The notes under the pieces were generated by a model. It made no database searches. It saw nothing but the letters and a program-made list of their open reading frames with translations, and was not told the DNA's origin. From Pseudodesulfovibrio pelocollis (GTDB lineage Bacteria > Desulfobacterota > Desulfovibrionia > Desulfovibrionales > Desulfovibrionaceae), in NCBI RefSeq assembly GCF_030282845.1, contig NZ_JASTWE010000002.1:62001-126000 (forward strand): a DNA stretch of 64,000 nucleotides, read 5' to 3'. Shown one piece after another: positions 1 to 8,670 of the stretch. How positions within the stretch are numbered: position 1 is the first letter of the stretch; each line of letters opens with the position of its first letter. The position numbers were made by a program, and so were the translations under genes.

Positions 1-673
1 CTCGACGATCGGAGAGGGTCGCTCCCGTTTTGGCTTTGAACTGGTCTTTGATTTTTCCCAATACGTCTTTGACCCCGAAGGACAGCGACGTATAACTGTC
101 GGAGACGAGGCTGCCCCCATCGAGGACCATGACATCCAAGGTTTTGTATCCGATGTCGATGAGGCCGATTTCCTCATCTTCGTGGAAGTCGATCTCCTGA
201 AGCATCGCCATGCCCTGGGGAAAGACGACAACCTTGTCTGCTCTTGCGGTGTAGGGTGTTCCGTCAACGGAAAATTCAAAGAAATTGAATTGCTCCATTT
301 CCTTGACCTTTTCATTCTTTCGCTGGTCCAAAGGGACACCTATGCCGAGATATTCCAATTGAGTATCGGTCACTTTCCCACCCATCGATCCAAGATGATC
401 GAACATGGCCTTACACATCAGCGCATACCATTCCGGCGTACCGTGGAAATTGGCAGCCAGGTTCAGGGAGGAGCTGGAGTTGCCGCCGACGACATAGCTT
501 TTGCCTTGGCATATGCCGCCACACGTCATGACCGTTTCGTCCATCCCTCCTCCGAGCTTGATGCCCGTGGAGAAGGAACGATCAACGAATGACGGGAACA
601 AAAATTTGCCCCCTCTGTCGTCAACGACTTTGACCTGGGAGTACCCAACGTCAACAGCGAGTAACTTGGACAT
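1..673 (-). CDS. ParM/StbA-like actin-fold ATPase, possibly PRTRC protein D (partial)
   Basis: The leftward reading frame begins at ATG 671-673 behind AAGGAG and runs off the left edge, giving 224 codons. The N-terminus has an actin/Hsp70-type phosphate-1 loop (LLAVDVGYSQVKVV, residues 4-17) and a later phosphate-2 type segment (IGLIDIGYKTLDVMVL). Such proteins polymerise with ATP and segregate low-copy plasmids. PRTRC cassettes elsewhere include an actin-like protein D (from memory), and a PRTRC operon lies at the other end of this window, so this may be D rather than classical ParM. The 8-bp repeat array just upstream would suit a centromere or operator. A ParR-like partner, if present, would lie outside the window. 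Confidence 0.8.
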   Translation of the reverse strand, partial: MSKLLAVDVGYSQVKVVDDRGGKFLFPSFVDRSFSTGIKLGGGMDETVMTCGGICQGKSYVVGGNSSSSLNLAANFHGTPEWYALMCKAMFDHLGSMGGKVTDTQLEYLGIGVPLDQRKNEKVKEMEQFNFFEFSVDGTPYTARADKVVVFPQGMAMLQEIDFHEDEEIGLIDIGYKTLDVMVLDGGSLVSDSYTSLSFGVKDVLGKIKDQFKAKTGATLSDRR

Positions 674-826
674 AAAAACTCCTTGAGTGTTTTTGTTCTA
701 CCCTTTGGCTTTTCGCCCCCCTTTAAAAAAGAAAAAGAGGAGTTTTCAAAAAAAAACGCCCTCTCAGAAAAGCAATAATTCCAATCGATTTCAAAACTTT
801 GCGAGGCAACAAACCCTTTTGTCTAT

Positions 827-922
827 AAGACACTTGAACACAAAGACACTTGAACACTAAGACAGTAGGACAGTAAAACACTTGAACACTAAGACACTAA
901 GACAGTAAGACACTAAGACAGT
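827..922. repeat. 12-unit array of 8-bp direct repeats upstream of the parM-like gene
   Basis: Twelve consecutive octamers in perfect 8-bp register occupy 96 bp. The consensus is AAGACACT, with variants AAGACAGT, TGAACACT, AGGACAGT and AAAACACT. The array lies 154 bp upstream of the parM-like start, between divergent genes. Plasmid partition centromeres and iteron origins are typically short direct-repeat arrays beside the partition or rep gene, so a parC-like centromere that also acts as operator is the leading inference. Confidence 0.8.
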
Positions 923-1210
923 TTCGCGCAAAAAAGCCCGGTTTAACAGTGTTCCCGTGGCACCAAAAACAAGTAAAAAACGCGGACGCCCCCAAAATGG
1001 GAATTTGAGTCTTTCGCTATTTTACAGATAGCCCCCCTTCCTCAGTCTGTGGTATTTCATATTACAGATACCCACTTCCGAGTTCACCTTCATCTCTTCT
1101 CCTACCTAAAAACTCATTCTCCAAAGAAAACAAACCTTCTCGCAAATTTTTTGAATTTGACGTACCTCAAGAGAAAACATAATTGAGCCTAAACTCTGTT
1201 AGGATGAAAC

Positions 1211-2485
1211 ATGCCCAAAAAAACAAAAATAGAACTCCCCTATTCAGTGAGGGTTGAAGACTTGGAAGTAGGCATGTACATCCGGCTCCCTATGACAGGG
1301 TGGATGGACCATCCTTTTCTACGATCCAAATTTCTTCTGCGCACGGATGAACAAATTGCCATTCTCATGAGGAGTGGCGTGAGCGAGGTGCAGGTTGACC
1401 CGCTCAAATCCAAACTCATGCCGCGCAAATCCGCCGCCCGGTCAGTTCAAACTTCACAGCAACCGTCTGACTCGCTGAAACGGAAAATTGACGAACTTTG
1501 GAAATCAAAGAAGAGAATTCAGAGCAAGGTTGAAACCAGGAGGAAACAGTTTTCTAGGTGCCTGGAGTCCCACGTTCATCGGATATCCATGGCCAACGAA
1601 CTTGAGAAGATGATCCTGGCGCAAGCACCATCTGATTCAATTCAGGCCTACATTGACAGTCAATGGGAGAACCAACCCGAGACATCCGACCAAACGAACA
1701 TAAACATTTCAATCATCAACAACACGTCGAGCTCGCTACCTTATCATCATGGTGCCAACACTGCTGTTTTGAGCATCATTTTGGCACTCGAACTCGGTTA
1801 TGAGATGGATGAATTGAAGAGTCTGATGTTTGGCGCACTTCTGCATGACATTGGCCTGGAGGCTCTGCCTCAGGGGTTGAGAATATATAAAGAGAAGCGC
1901 CAGAAGTCCGAGAATAGGGCCAGAAATGCGCACATAAAATTAGGTGTGGAATTGTTGAAGAAGGCCAAGGTTCTGGACGAGGAAATGCTCAAAGTTGTCG
2001 AACAGCACCATGAGCATATAAACGGGATGGGCTTCCTTGGACTGAAAGGCGACTCGATCTCTGAATTTGCTCAGATCGTGGCCATCTGTAATCATTATGA
2101 CCGGCACATCAACAATCCGGTTGTGACAGAAAAACGAACCCCTCACCGTACAATCGTGGACATGTTCAATCTTTTCAGAGAGCGCTTCAACAATGAAAAG
2201 CTGAACAAGTTCATATATACGATGGGCATTTACCCTGCCGGTTCAATCGTAAAACTGAATGATGGGAATATGGGAATGATTACGGGGACGTTTCCAGACG
2301 ACATGAAGAATCCTGAGATTCTTTTGTATGACCCGGACCTTGACCCTCGTGACGCTTTGTTCTTCCGGATTAAAGAGTTGGGGGATTCGGTGGAAATCAA
2401 GGAAGACATAATTCCGCACACGATTCCTCTGTCGATCCGCTCCTATCTGAATTATACGGAGTCGCTGAACTACTCGCCTTTTTAG
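1211..2485 (+). CDS. HD-GYP-like phosphohydrolase with DUF3391-type N-terminus
   Basis: A 424-residue protein. Residues about 9-75 (YSVRVEDLEVGMYIRLPMTGW onwards) match the DUF3391 domain that precedes many HD-GYP domains. The HD pair is H212-D213 in LLHDIG, and the second signature begins HHE at 266-268. The GYP motif itself reads GMGFL, so the family hallmark is degenerate. Intact HD-GYP proteins hydrolyse cyclic di-GMP; whether this one does is uncertain. The gene stands alone, is preceded by a weak AGGAT ribosome site, and converges with the SprT-like gene, sharing 4 bp at the stops. Confidence 0.75.
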   Translation: MPKKTKIELPYSVRVEDLEVGMYIRLPMTGWMDHPFLRSKFLLRTDEQIAILMRSGVSEVQVDPLKSKLMPRKSAARSVQTSQQPSDSLKRKIDELWKSKKRIQSKVETRRKQFSRCLESHVHRISMANELEKMILAQAPSDSIQAYIDSQWENQPETSDQTNINISIINNTSSSLPYHHGANTAVLSIILALELGYEMDELKSLMFGALLHDIGLEALPQGLRIYKEKRQKSENRARNAHIKLGVELLKKAKVLDEEMLKVVEQHHEHINGMGFLGLKGDSISEFAQIVAICNHYDRHINNPVVTEKRTPHRTIVDMFNLFRERFNNEKLNKFIYTMGIYPAGSIVKLNDGNMGMITGTFPDDMKNPEILLYDPDLDPRDALFFRIKELGDSVEIKEDIIPHTIPLSIRSYLNYTESLNYSPF

Positions 2486-3213
2486 TTCCTGATCGCTTGG
2501 AACTCTCCCCCGCATTTTTTGCAGATGACTTCTAGAGCCGGTTTCCCCCACAGAGTTTGCTTGCACGGGCACATATAGGTCGTTTTCGCGTTGGGATGGG
2601 GCATAGGCGCGTTTTCGACCATAGGGAGGGCATCGGGGCCATCGTAACGGACAGACGCCGTTGGAACGCCCTGCTGGGCCGCTGGCTGGGCCTGCGGTTT
2701 CTGAATGCGGATGTCCATGGCCGTGGTGGGCACTTCGAATTTTACGACATAACCGGATTTGATGAGCTTGGTTGCAGCCTCTTCGAACCTTCCACCTTCA
2801 ATCACGTAGTCGGCCATGGTCTGACCGAGCATTGCCCCTCCGGGTTTTCCTGTGCTGGAGGGCATGAGCCCGATGGATTTCATTTTCCATGCAAACTCCT
2901 TGTTGTGGTATCCGGTGCGGGAGGGTTTCCCGAATGAGTATTGCCAGTGGTGGACCATTTCGTGGGCGATGGTCTGGAAAATTTCCATGTCGTCGCACTG
3001 GACGAACACCTTGGGATTGAGCGCAATTTCTGCGATTCGATGGACGGTTCTGACGCCACGGATGGCGAAAAATTTCTCTCTGTATCGTCCGTAGTATTTG
3101 CCTCGATACTGATAGGTGAAGAGCAGATCGGGCAATTTCCCTTCGAACAGCGTTTTGTTGAAGAATTCGAATGCCCGGTCCAGATTTGAGTATTCGGCTT
3201 GTGTGAAGCCCAC
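2482..3213 (-). CDS. SprT-like zinc metalloprotease
   Basis: A 243-residue protein with the zinc signature HEMVHHW (H84, E85, H88) in a SprT-like context: an N-terminal helix (NLDRAFEFFNKTLFEGKLPD), a beta segment, then HExxH followed by a Y-H-N-K-E-F segment. A proline-rich linker leads to a C-terminal zinc ribbon with a CPC pair and a CKKC pair near residues 210-238. This layout recalls SPRTN/SprT proteases, which act on DNA-bound proteins in other organisms; the substrate here is unknown. Translation starts at GTG 3211-3213 behind a strong AAGGAGGGG, and no suitable upstream ATG exists. Confidence 0.8.
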   Translation of the reverse strand: MGFTQAEYSNLDRAFEFFNKTLFEGKLPDLLFTYQYRGKYYGRYREKFFAIRGVRTVHRIAEIALNPKVFVQCDDMEIFQTIAHEMVHHWQYSFGKPSRTGYHNKEFAWKMKSIGLMPSSTGKPGGAMLGQTMADYVIEGGRFEEAATKLIKSGYVVKFEVPTTAMDIRIQKPQAQPAAQQGVPTASVRYDGPDALPMVENAPMPHPNAKTTYMCPCKQTLWGKPALEVICKKCGGEFQAIRN

Positions 3214-3473
3214 GCCCCCCTCCTTCTCTCGCGTCTGTGCTTTGGGCCGCGGGTCAAGCCGCGTTGCCCAGGCGTCATGATGTCGTTCAGGATGTTCAGT
3301 CGGAATTAGCGATGTAATTCACTGTGGCCAGTTTGTGTTTAGCTTGCCCCTCTCTGTTTTGTAAAGTACTATACAAAAAATTTAGGCGATATTTCGAGTC
3401 GTTGACAAAATGAACAAGCAGAGTTGCCTTTTCCAGTTGGCAAAAAGTGGCTAAAAAATAATAAGGAGTGGTC

Positions 3474-4382
3474 ATGCTGTTCGACATTTTCTGTGGCTGT
3501 GTAGAACGCCACTTGCCGGAACTTCGGGATCTCGTTGCCGAGGCAAAGCTGTTTGTGTTTGAAGGGGCACCTCATGAATTTTTGAAAGCGCGGCCCGGGT
3601 ATCATGAGAAATTTGATGAATCGCTTTTCTATCTCCCGTTTCCGGTGGTCGCAGTGGAAGATGCCGGTTCGCTGGTCATTCTTGCCGACGTGAACCGCGA
3701 CAACCACGTTGGGTTGAACAGGCCGCGCACGTTCATCGATGTGCAAGGCATCAATGTGGACAGGAGTAATTTTGAACACACCACTGATTTGCACGGAGAG
3801 GCGCTGGAATATCTGAAAAAAATGCAGAGGGATTACCCGAAGGCAATAACCGTGAATGTTGGCGAGCTGACGACAATGACACTCGACCAGGACATCAAAC
3901 GATTTAGAGGGGTCTTTCGCGCTGACCGCTCTGTCCTTGTCGACAAGAAAGCTGGAATACTTTTCGAGGATTCGCTTGGGTACTCAATGAAAGAAAGCAT
4001 GCGCCCTGCCGCGAGCAATGCGCAGGTGGCGATTGAGGAGCTGGCCATGCTCACGCGAGACAAGGACTTCGTGTTTGAGCAGACGCCGGCTAAATCACCG
4101 AAGGTGAAGAAGGGAGCTATTCCTCGCTCCCACGAACGACCGCAGTACACCATCCTGCAGCCGGACCAGATTCGGAAGATCATGGAAGTGAAAAATCCCA
4201 CGGAAGATTCTCAGGGGACAAAACGGGCTCCCCACGAGCGCCGCCGTCACTACAAGTGGCTGGTGCCGGGTGAGGGGAAGCCTTGGAAGAAGGAACAGCG
4301 GATCGTGGTCAATGCCTGCTGGGTTGGAATTTCGGAAAAGGAGATTCGGGGGAAAATCTATCGGGTTCGCCTCGATGTGTAG
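3474..4382 (+). CDS. Conserved hypothetical protein
   Basis: A 302-residue protein of unrecognised family. I start it at ATG 3474, because AAGGAG at 3463-3468 overlaps the alternative GTG at 3468 and is correctly spaced only for the ATG. The N-terminal half is mixed alpha/beta. The C-terminal quarter is basic and aromatic (RRHYKWLVPGEGKPWKKEQR, then a conserved-looking NACWVG), a pattern I associate with phage and plasmid orphans. It lies alone between the SprT-like and DnaB-like genes and is followed by a hairpin with a T-run at about 4446-4479. Confidence 0.7.
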   Translation: MLFDIFCGCVERHLPELRDLVAEAKLFVFEGAPHEFLKARPGYHEKFDESLFYLPFPVVAVEDAGSLVILADVNRDNHVGLNRPRTFIDVQGINVDRSNFEHTTDLHGEALEYLKKMQRDYPKAITVNVGELTTMTLDQDIKRFRGVFRADRSVLVDKKAGILFEDSLGYSMKESMRPAASNAQVAIEELAMLTRDKDFVFEQTPAKSPKVKKGAIPRSHERPQYTILQPDQIRKIMEVKNPTEDSQGTKRAPHERRRHYKWLVPGEGKPWKKEQRIVVNACWVGISEKEIRGKIYRVRLDV

Positions 4383-4445
4383 CGCCGACATTTATGACAC
4401 TGGGTATGACACAATTCTAAAGAAAGTTTAGAGTTCAGAAAAAGA

Positions 4446-4479
4446 TTGACCTTTCCAAATGTGAGAGGTCTTTTTTTGT
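4446..4479 (+). terminator. Rho-independent terminator
   Basis: A GACCT...AGGTC stem-loop is followed by seven T residues, about 65 bp after the preceding stop codon. It separates that gene from the DnaB-like gene. Confidence 0.55.
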
Positions 4480-4538
4480 TTCCCTTCCTTTGATACTTCA
4501 GAAGTAGGACACAACCTTTTAACGCAAGGAATATCATA

Positions 4539-5408
4539 ATGGAAAAACTGAGCGAATTCGGAATAAATGAAAAACTGGAAAAGCAAGTCTCTTCTCCTCC
4601 CAAGAATTACCACATAGAGACCACAATTCCTGAACTCGACCACCTGTTCGGGAATTTCAAAATTGGTGAAGTCTCGATTGTCACAAGCCCAGAAAGATGG
4701 TTGCTTGATGATTTTTACTACAACCTCATCGTCCTGCTCACCTACAACCAACGGGTGAACACGCTCTACTATCCCATGCTCAACGACAACACGGTAGAGA
4801 TGTTTCGCCGCCTGTTGTCTATCAAGAGCGGGACGCACACGTCTGCCATCGACCACCTGTCCATCACAAGCACTTACGACAACCTCAAGCTCTGTGATGA
4901 TGCGTACACCTTGGAGGCCATGCCGCTCTACATCTCGGAATCCCCCCACCTTCTGCAAGAGGATTTGGAAGATGACATTAAGAAGTTCAAAGGAGTTGAG
5001 TCGGATGGGTTTCGCCTGGTCCTTGTGGACAACCTCTTATTCATGAGGATGATTTCGGGTGTTTGTGGAGAACTTGTTGATCCTTGGCTCTATGCATTCA
5101 CGACCCTGAAAAGACTTGCCGAGCGGCATCAAGTCCACATCATTTTTTTCAGCCAGGATTTAATCGCGACCAATTACGCTCGTCTTTCTGATTTTATTTC
5201 GGTTTTCTGGCTGTACGAGCTCGAAGGCGAGTGCGAGGGAAGTATTATAACTTGCAGAAGGGAGCGCTTGGAGCGAAACGAGGATGACGTTAACTTCCAA
5301 TACGAGCCTGCAACCGGCGCCATGGCCGTTACCTACTACACACCGTTTGAACTTGAAAAAGCGCCGGAACAGATCGAATACGAACGTCGAATGCGAGCAG
5401 AGGAATAA
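4539..5408 (+). CDS. DnaB-type RecA-fold protein without Walker A (probable inactive helicase paralogue)
   Basis: A 289-residue protein whose core follows the C-terminal domain of replicative helicase DnaB in order. It has a helix with ELDHLFGNFKIGEVSIVTS (DnaB: ELD-LTGG--PGELIILAGRPS), then LYYPMLNDNTVEMFRRLLS (DnaB: FSLEMS..QL..RLL), LYISESPHL, a Walker B-like RLVLVDNLLFM, a sensor-like HIIFFSQ, and a terminal strand resembling the DADVV segment. The P-loop GKT/S is replaced by PERWLLDD, so ATP hydrolysis is unlikely. The DnaB N-terminal domain is missing. It may be a loader, decoy or replication regulator; this is inference. Confidence 0.65.
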   Translation: MEKLSEFGINEKLEKQVSSPPKNYHIETTIPELDHLFGNFKIGEVSIVTSPERWLLDDFYYNLIVLLTYNQRVNTLYYPMLNDNTVEMFRRLLSIKSGTHTSAIDHLSITSTYDNLKLCDDAYTLEAMPLYISESPHLLQEDLEDDIKKFKGVESDGFRLVLVDNLLFMRMISGVCGELVDPWLYAFTTLKRLAERHQVHIIFFSQDLIATNYARLSDFISVFWLYELEGECEGSIITCRRERLERNEDDVNFQYEPATGAMAVTYYTPFELEKAPEQIEYERRMRAEE

Positions 5409-5748
5409 GCCGCGGGGCCAGGGCCAAGAGCCTCACAAAGACGGTCCACTTTTGACAAGGCCCCTCTGTTTGCTGCAAAGCATAGCTCAGGGTGGAGCTC
5501 GAGAATCCTTTGCCATTGTGTGTGGTAGAGCATCTCAGAATCGAGCTTCACCCTTCTTTTCTTGCCCTCACCCCGGCCCCTGTCGTATACTCTTTCCAGA
5601 GCGGCAGGGGCCGCTTGTTTGGTTCGCCCCTATATGGTGAACGAAGCCTCCACACAGGCACCCCGTCTTCTTGCTTCAACGAGTTGTTCCCCATTGTGAG
5701 GGAGCTATTGCGAACCTGGCCATCCCTCAGAACATATGGAGGACAATC
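5409..5748. other. Intergenic region, no gene seen
   Basis: About 340 bp without a convincing gene. It contains an imperfect GC-rich inverted repeat (GGCCCCTGTCG near 5575, CGGCAGGGGCC near 5602) that could act as a terminator or processing hairpin, and short tRNA D-arm-like strings (AGCTCAGGGTGGAGC near 5484; GGTAGAGC near 5524) that do not fold into a tRNA. Confidence 0.4.
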
Positions 5749-6432
5749 ATGTCTGACGATCTCATTTTCCCCAACAATCGAAGCGTTAAGCGAGCCAAGG
5801 CTGATGCGAAGGCACTGGCCAAGGCCGAAGGGCTCAAACTGCACGAGGCCCAGGATCGCATTGCGGAGCAATACGGCATGAAGGACTTCACATGGGCCGA
5901 GGCCGTGGAGCATCTTTCAAAGAGGCTGACGATCACTTTGAAATGCCCTTGGTGCGGCCTTGACGGGAAGCTGCCTGTTGTCGGTGTGGCCAATTGGCAA
6001 GAACTGCCCAAAATGGCCGTGGAGTGTACCAAGTGCCAAAAAATGATCGGAGTGGTTCCGAGCTCGGGCACCGTCAACTGTGTCCCCCTGGAGACGAACA
6101 ATGACGGGGAACTGCATAAAGCCGTTGATGGCCCTATGCAAATGATCGTCATGCAAGACGCTGCGGAATACGAAATGGTCTTGGCCACTCCGAAGGAATC
6201 AGCCCCCATGGAAGGGAATTCAGGTGTCGCTTACTGGACCCGTCAAATCGAGTGGGTTGCCGAAGATCCAGAGGAACGGATGACGAAGCAAAGCACCAGC
6301 GAACAGATCATGTGCGCGTTTGCCCTTGGGCATTGGAATAAAGTGGGGCACTGGAAGGAATCCCCCGCTGCGTGGAAACGACTGGACGATAATCAGAGGA
6401 AAGCCGTTGAACGTTGGAGAAGGGAGAAATAG
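5749..6432 (+). CDS. Hypothetical zinc-ribbon protein
   Basis: A 227-residue protein started at ATG 5749 behind GGAGG; the frame is open further upstream but without a ribosome site. Residues 1-60 are a lysine- and alanine-rich helical region. It is followed by CPWC...CTKC (about residues 67-98), a four-cysteine knuckle that probably binds zinc, and a tryptophan-rich C-terminus. No family recognised. A strong terminator follows at 6447. Confidence 0.7.
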   Translation: MSDDLIFPNNRSVKRAKADAKALAKAEGLKLHEAQDRIAEQYGMKDFTWAEAVEHLSKRLTITLKCPWCGLDGKLPVVGVANWQELPKMAVECTKCQKMIGVVPSSGTVNCVPLETNNDGELHKAVDGPMQMIVMQDAAEYEMVLATPKESAPMEGNSGVAYWTRQIEWVAEDPEERMTKQSTSEQIMCAFALGHWNKVGHWKESPAAWKRLDDNQRKAVERWRREK

Positions 6433-6446
6433 AACGTATCAGAGAA

Positions 6447-6482
6447 AAATCCGGTTCCGCTTTGTGTGGAGCCGGATTTTTG
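6447..6482 (+). terminator. Rho-independent terminator
   Basis: A 12-bp stem (AAATCCGGTTCC paired with GGAGCCGGATTT, one G-T pair) runs into TTTTT. It ends the transcript of the zinc-ribbon gene, and the rtcB promoter begins directly after it. Confidence 0.8.
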
Positions 6483-6489
6483 CTATAAT
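6481..6489 (+). promoter_or_regulatory. Extended -10 promoter for rtcB
   Basis: TGCTATAAT is a perfect extended -10 element lying immediately after the terminator T-run, about 100 bp upstream of the rtcB start. No good -35 is visible, consistent with an extended -10 promoter. Confidence 0.55.
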
Positions 6490-6588
6490 TTGCTTCGCAA
6501 AGCTGAACTTTGAAAGGCACATGCGCCACATGATCTTGGGTATGAGATAGATCGTGTCGCAAATCATCTAAACCGGGAATCGCACACA

Positions 6589-7677
6589 ATGGATAATCGA
6601 CTCAAGCTCACCATTCCGGCAGAAGAAATTGAATCTGGCGCGATGGAACAGATCGAAGCCGCCTTGTCTCTGGACTTTTTGAAGACCTTGGCCATCATGC
6701 CCGATGTCCATGCCGGGTATGATCTGCCCGTGGGAGGCGTAGCCCTCCTGGATGGCCATGTGTGGCCCGGAGCCGTGGGGGTCGATATCGGCTGCGGCAT
6801 GTGCCACGTCACGACCTCTTTGACTTTGAAGGATATCCCGGTTCTTTCCGAACTCAGCTCCCGGATTGAGAAGCTGATCCCTGTCGGTTTTGCCGTCCAT
6901 GCCAAGCCGACCAAGCAATTTCCGAAGTTCCCGAACGCCTCCAAATATTCCGCTATGCGTTTTGCGGTGAATACCAAGGCGAGTGTTCAGCTCTCCTCGC
7001 TCGGGGGGGGCAATCACTTTGCCGAATATGGCGTTAATTCTCAGGGGTTTATAGGCATCACCATCCATAGCGGTTCACGCGGCTGCGGTGAAATGATCGG
7101 TGATTTCTATATGCGTCAGAGCGTGGGACCGATCCCTCTGGATTCGGACTTGGCCCAGGCCTACCTCGTGGACATGCTCTGGGCCCAGGACTTCGCTCTC
7201 AAAAACAGAGAAGGCATGATGCGGCGGTGTTTGCAGGCCATTGGCTTCGACGAGGATCAGACCAGGAAAGCGATGGAGTCCATGATCAACGAGAACCACA
7301 ATCATGCCGAAGTCTGCAAGGATGGCGTGCTGCACCGCAAGGGGGCGACTCCGGCTGAAGAGGGACAGCTTGGCATCATACCCGCCAACATGCGTGACGG
7401 CGTTTGGATCACTCGAGGCCTCGGCAACAAGGAATTCCTTTGCTCGGCTTCGCATGGAGCTGGCCGGGCCATGAGCCGCGGCGAGGCGCGCAGGAATCTC
7501 GACGCTGAGAAGTTTGCCGCCGACATGGACGGCATCTACATCAACAGTCTCGACGGCAAAATTGACGAAGCGCCAGACGCCTACAAGGACATCAAGGGCG
7601 TATTGGCCGCACAGGAGGAAGCCGGAATCATCGAATTGGTGGATCACTTCCGGCCTATCCTGGTCCTCAAGGGTTGA
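6589..7677 (+). CDS. rtcB: RtcB-family 3'-phosphate RNA ligase
   Basis: A 362-residue protein of the RtcB family, which joins RNA 3'-phosphate or 2',3'-cyclic phosphate ends to 5'-OH ends using GTP and Mn2+. Family motifs are intact and in order: MPDVHAGYDLPVGG, the metal-binding VGVDIGCGMC (C69), LGGGNHFAE, HSGSRGCG, ENHNHAE, the HRKGATPA segment and SHGAGRAMSR with H289 as the expected guanylylation site. It is shorter than E. coli RtcB (about 408 aa) and matches the compact phage/plasmid RtcB type. It is monocistronic, with its own extended -10 promoter. A GGQ release-factor-like gene is about 30 kb downstream. Confidence 0.93.
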   Translation: MDNRLKLTIPAEEIESGAMEQIEAALSLDFLKTLAIMPDVHAGYDLPVGGVALLDGHVWPGAVGVDIGCGMCHVTTSLTLKDIPVLSELSSRIEKLIPVGFAVHAKPTKQFPKFPNASKYSAMRFAVNTKASVQLSSLGGGNHFAEYGVNSQGFIGITIHSGSRGCGEMIGDFYMRQSVGPIPLDSDLAQAYLVDMLWAQDFALKNREGMMRRCLQAIGFDEDQTRKAMESMINENHNHAEVCKDGVLHRKGATPAEEGQLGIIPANMRDGVWITRGLGNKEFLCSASHGAGRAMSRGEARRNLDAEKFAADMDGIYINSLDGKIDEAPDAYKDIKGVLAAQEEAGIIELVDHFRPILVLKG

Positions 7678-7724
7678 CCTAAAACGAGCAGCCCCGCAGA
7701 GCCCTTTGAAAAAGGATAAAAAGC

Positions 7725-8045
7725 ATGGGAAAGCTTTGCACGAATTGCGGCCAGTGTTGTCTTTCCGGGCCATGCCCCATTGCCAAAGAAGCTGGGATAG
7801 AAGCTGGCCCCTGCCCCTACCTCATAGAAGCTGACGACAAGTTTTTCTGTGGTGTGTATGCGGCCTTGCCGGATGGCCCTGAGAAGCGCGCAGTCGGGAT
7901 AGTTCTGGGCGTTGTCGTGTGTGGCCCTGATTGCAGGACACAGCAAGTCCGTGGAATGAATTCGGCAGAGTTCATCAGCAACATGAAGGCGGAACGCGAT
8001 TTTTTGAGATCCCGTGTTTTAGAAATTCAACGCTTTGGGACATAA
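7725..8045 (+). CDS. Small cysteine-rich protein, YkgJ-like
   Basis: A 106-residue protein beginning MGKLCTNCGQCCLSGPCPI. The N-terminal CxxCGxCC cluster plus later cysteines (GPCPYL, FFCGVY, CGPDC) resemble the YkgJ/UPF0153 zinc- or iron-chelating family. Function unknown. The ribosome site is AAAGGATAAAAAGC before ATG 7725. It lies 47 bp after rtcB and could be co-transcribed with it. Confidence 0.65.
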   Translation: MGKLCTNCGQCCLSGPCPIAKEAGIEAGPCPYLIEADDKFFCGVYAALPDGPEKRAVGIVLGVVVCGPDCRTQQVRGMNSAEFISNMKAERDFLRSRVLEIQRFGT

Positions 8046-8089
8046 CGCTGTCGAATGATGGCGAAATCTTTACCGCCGGGAGAAACATC

Positions 8090-8401
8090 ATGCATAAGCA
8101 AGCAAACGACTCGTGGGAATGGGACAAGAGTGGCCAGCGGCTTTTCAAAAGAGATCCTGAATCCTTTTCGAGCGAAACCATCCTGCTGGTCCACGACGAA
8201 AGATTCAAGCCTGCCATGCCGTACGCACGTCAGATAGCCGCCGCGCCTGATATGGCCAGGGCACTGAAAATGATGTTGAAGGCCTTGGATGAACTCATGC
8301 CAGGAATCGGCAAGATTTGTGTGCAGGACTATGCCATACTCAACGATGCACCTCTGGCCGCAAAAGAAGCTCTGGCTAAAGCTGGAATTGAAATTGTGTA
8401 G
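8090..8401 (+). CDS. Hypothetical protein
   Basis: A 103-residue protein, MHKQANDSWEWDKSGQRLF onwards, started at ATG 8090 behind GGGAG. The middle region (PYARQIAAAPDMARALKMML) is typical of small phage proteins with an AAAPDM element followed by a helix. No catalytic motif. It belongs to a run of short same-strand genes with minimal spacing. Confidence 0.65.
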   Translation: MHKQANDSWEWDKSGQRLFKRDPESFSSETILLVHDERFKPAMPYARQIAAAPDMARALKMMLKALDELMPGIGKICVQDYAILNDAPLAAKEALAKAGIEIV

Positions 8402-8418
8402 AGTGTATAATTGGAGTC

Positions 8419-8670
8419 ATGAGCAAGTATTTCAAAACAATCAAGACTCGTGACGATGGGTATATCCAACTTGGATTCTGCCCTGATTGGCCTAGCGGTA
8501 TGGAGATGAAGAGCGGCAAGATCAAGTTTGCTGGAACTTGCTGGCACTGGTCAGATAATCGAAATCTTCTGGTGCATGGTCGTATATTTTGGATAGGCCC
8601 GTTCTCGCTTGCTGTCGCACGGACTCTCTATATAACAGATCACGCAATCAAACCCGGAGTTAACTCATGA
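8419..8670 (+). CDS. Hypothetical protein
   Basis: An 83-residue protein with a TTGGAG ribosome site and ATG 8419. It has several aromatic residues and no recognised domain. Its stop overlaps the start of the next gene (ATGA), indicating translational coupling. Confidence 0.55.
   Translation: MSKYFKTIKTRDDGYIQLGFCPDWPSGMEMKSGKIKFAGTCWHWSDNRNLLVHGRIFWIGPFSLAVARTLYITDHAIKPGVNS

Noticed and set aside
182-592. Plus-strand open frame of 136 codons at the left edge
   Set aside because: It is antisense to the ParM/StbA-like gene, which has actin-fold motifs and a ribosome site.
2482-3278. Frames of 66-132 codons overlapping the SprT-like gene on both strands
   Set aside because: They are out of frame with HExxH and zinc ribbon motifs and lack ribosome sites.
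5460-5560. tRNA-like strings (AGCTCAG...GGTAGAGC)
   Set aside because: No acceptor stem, anticodon arm or T-loop can be formed in the right order.
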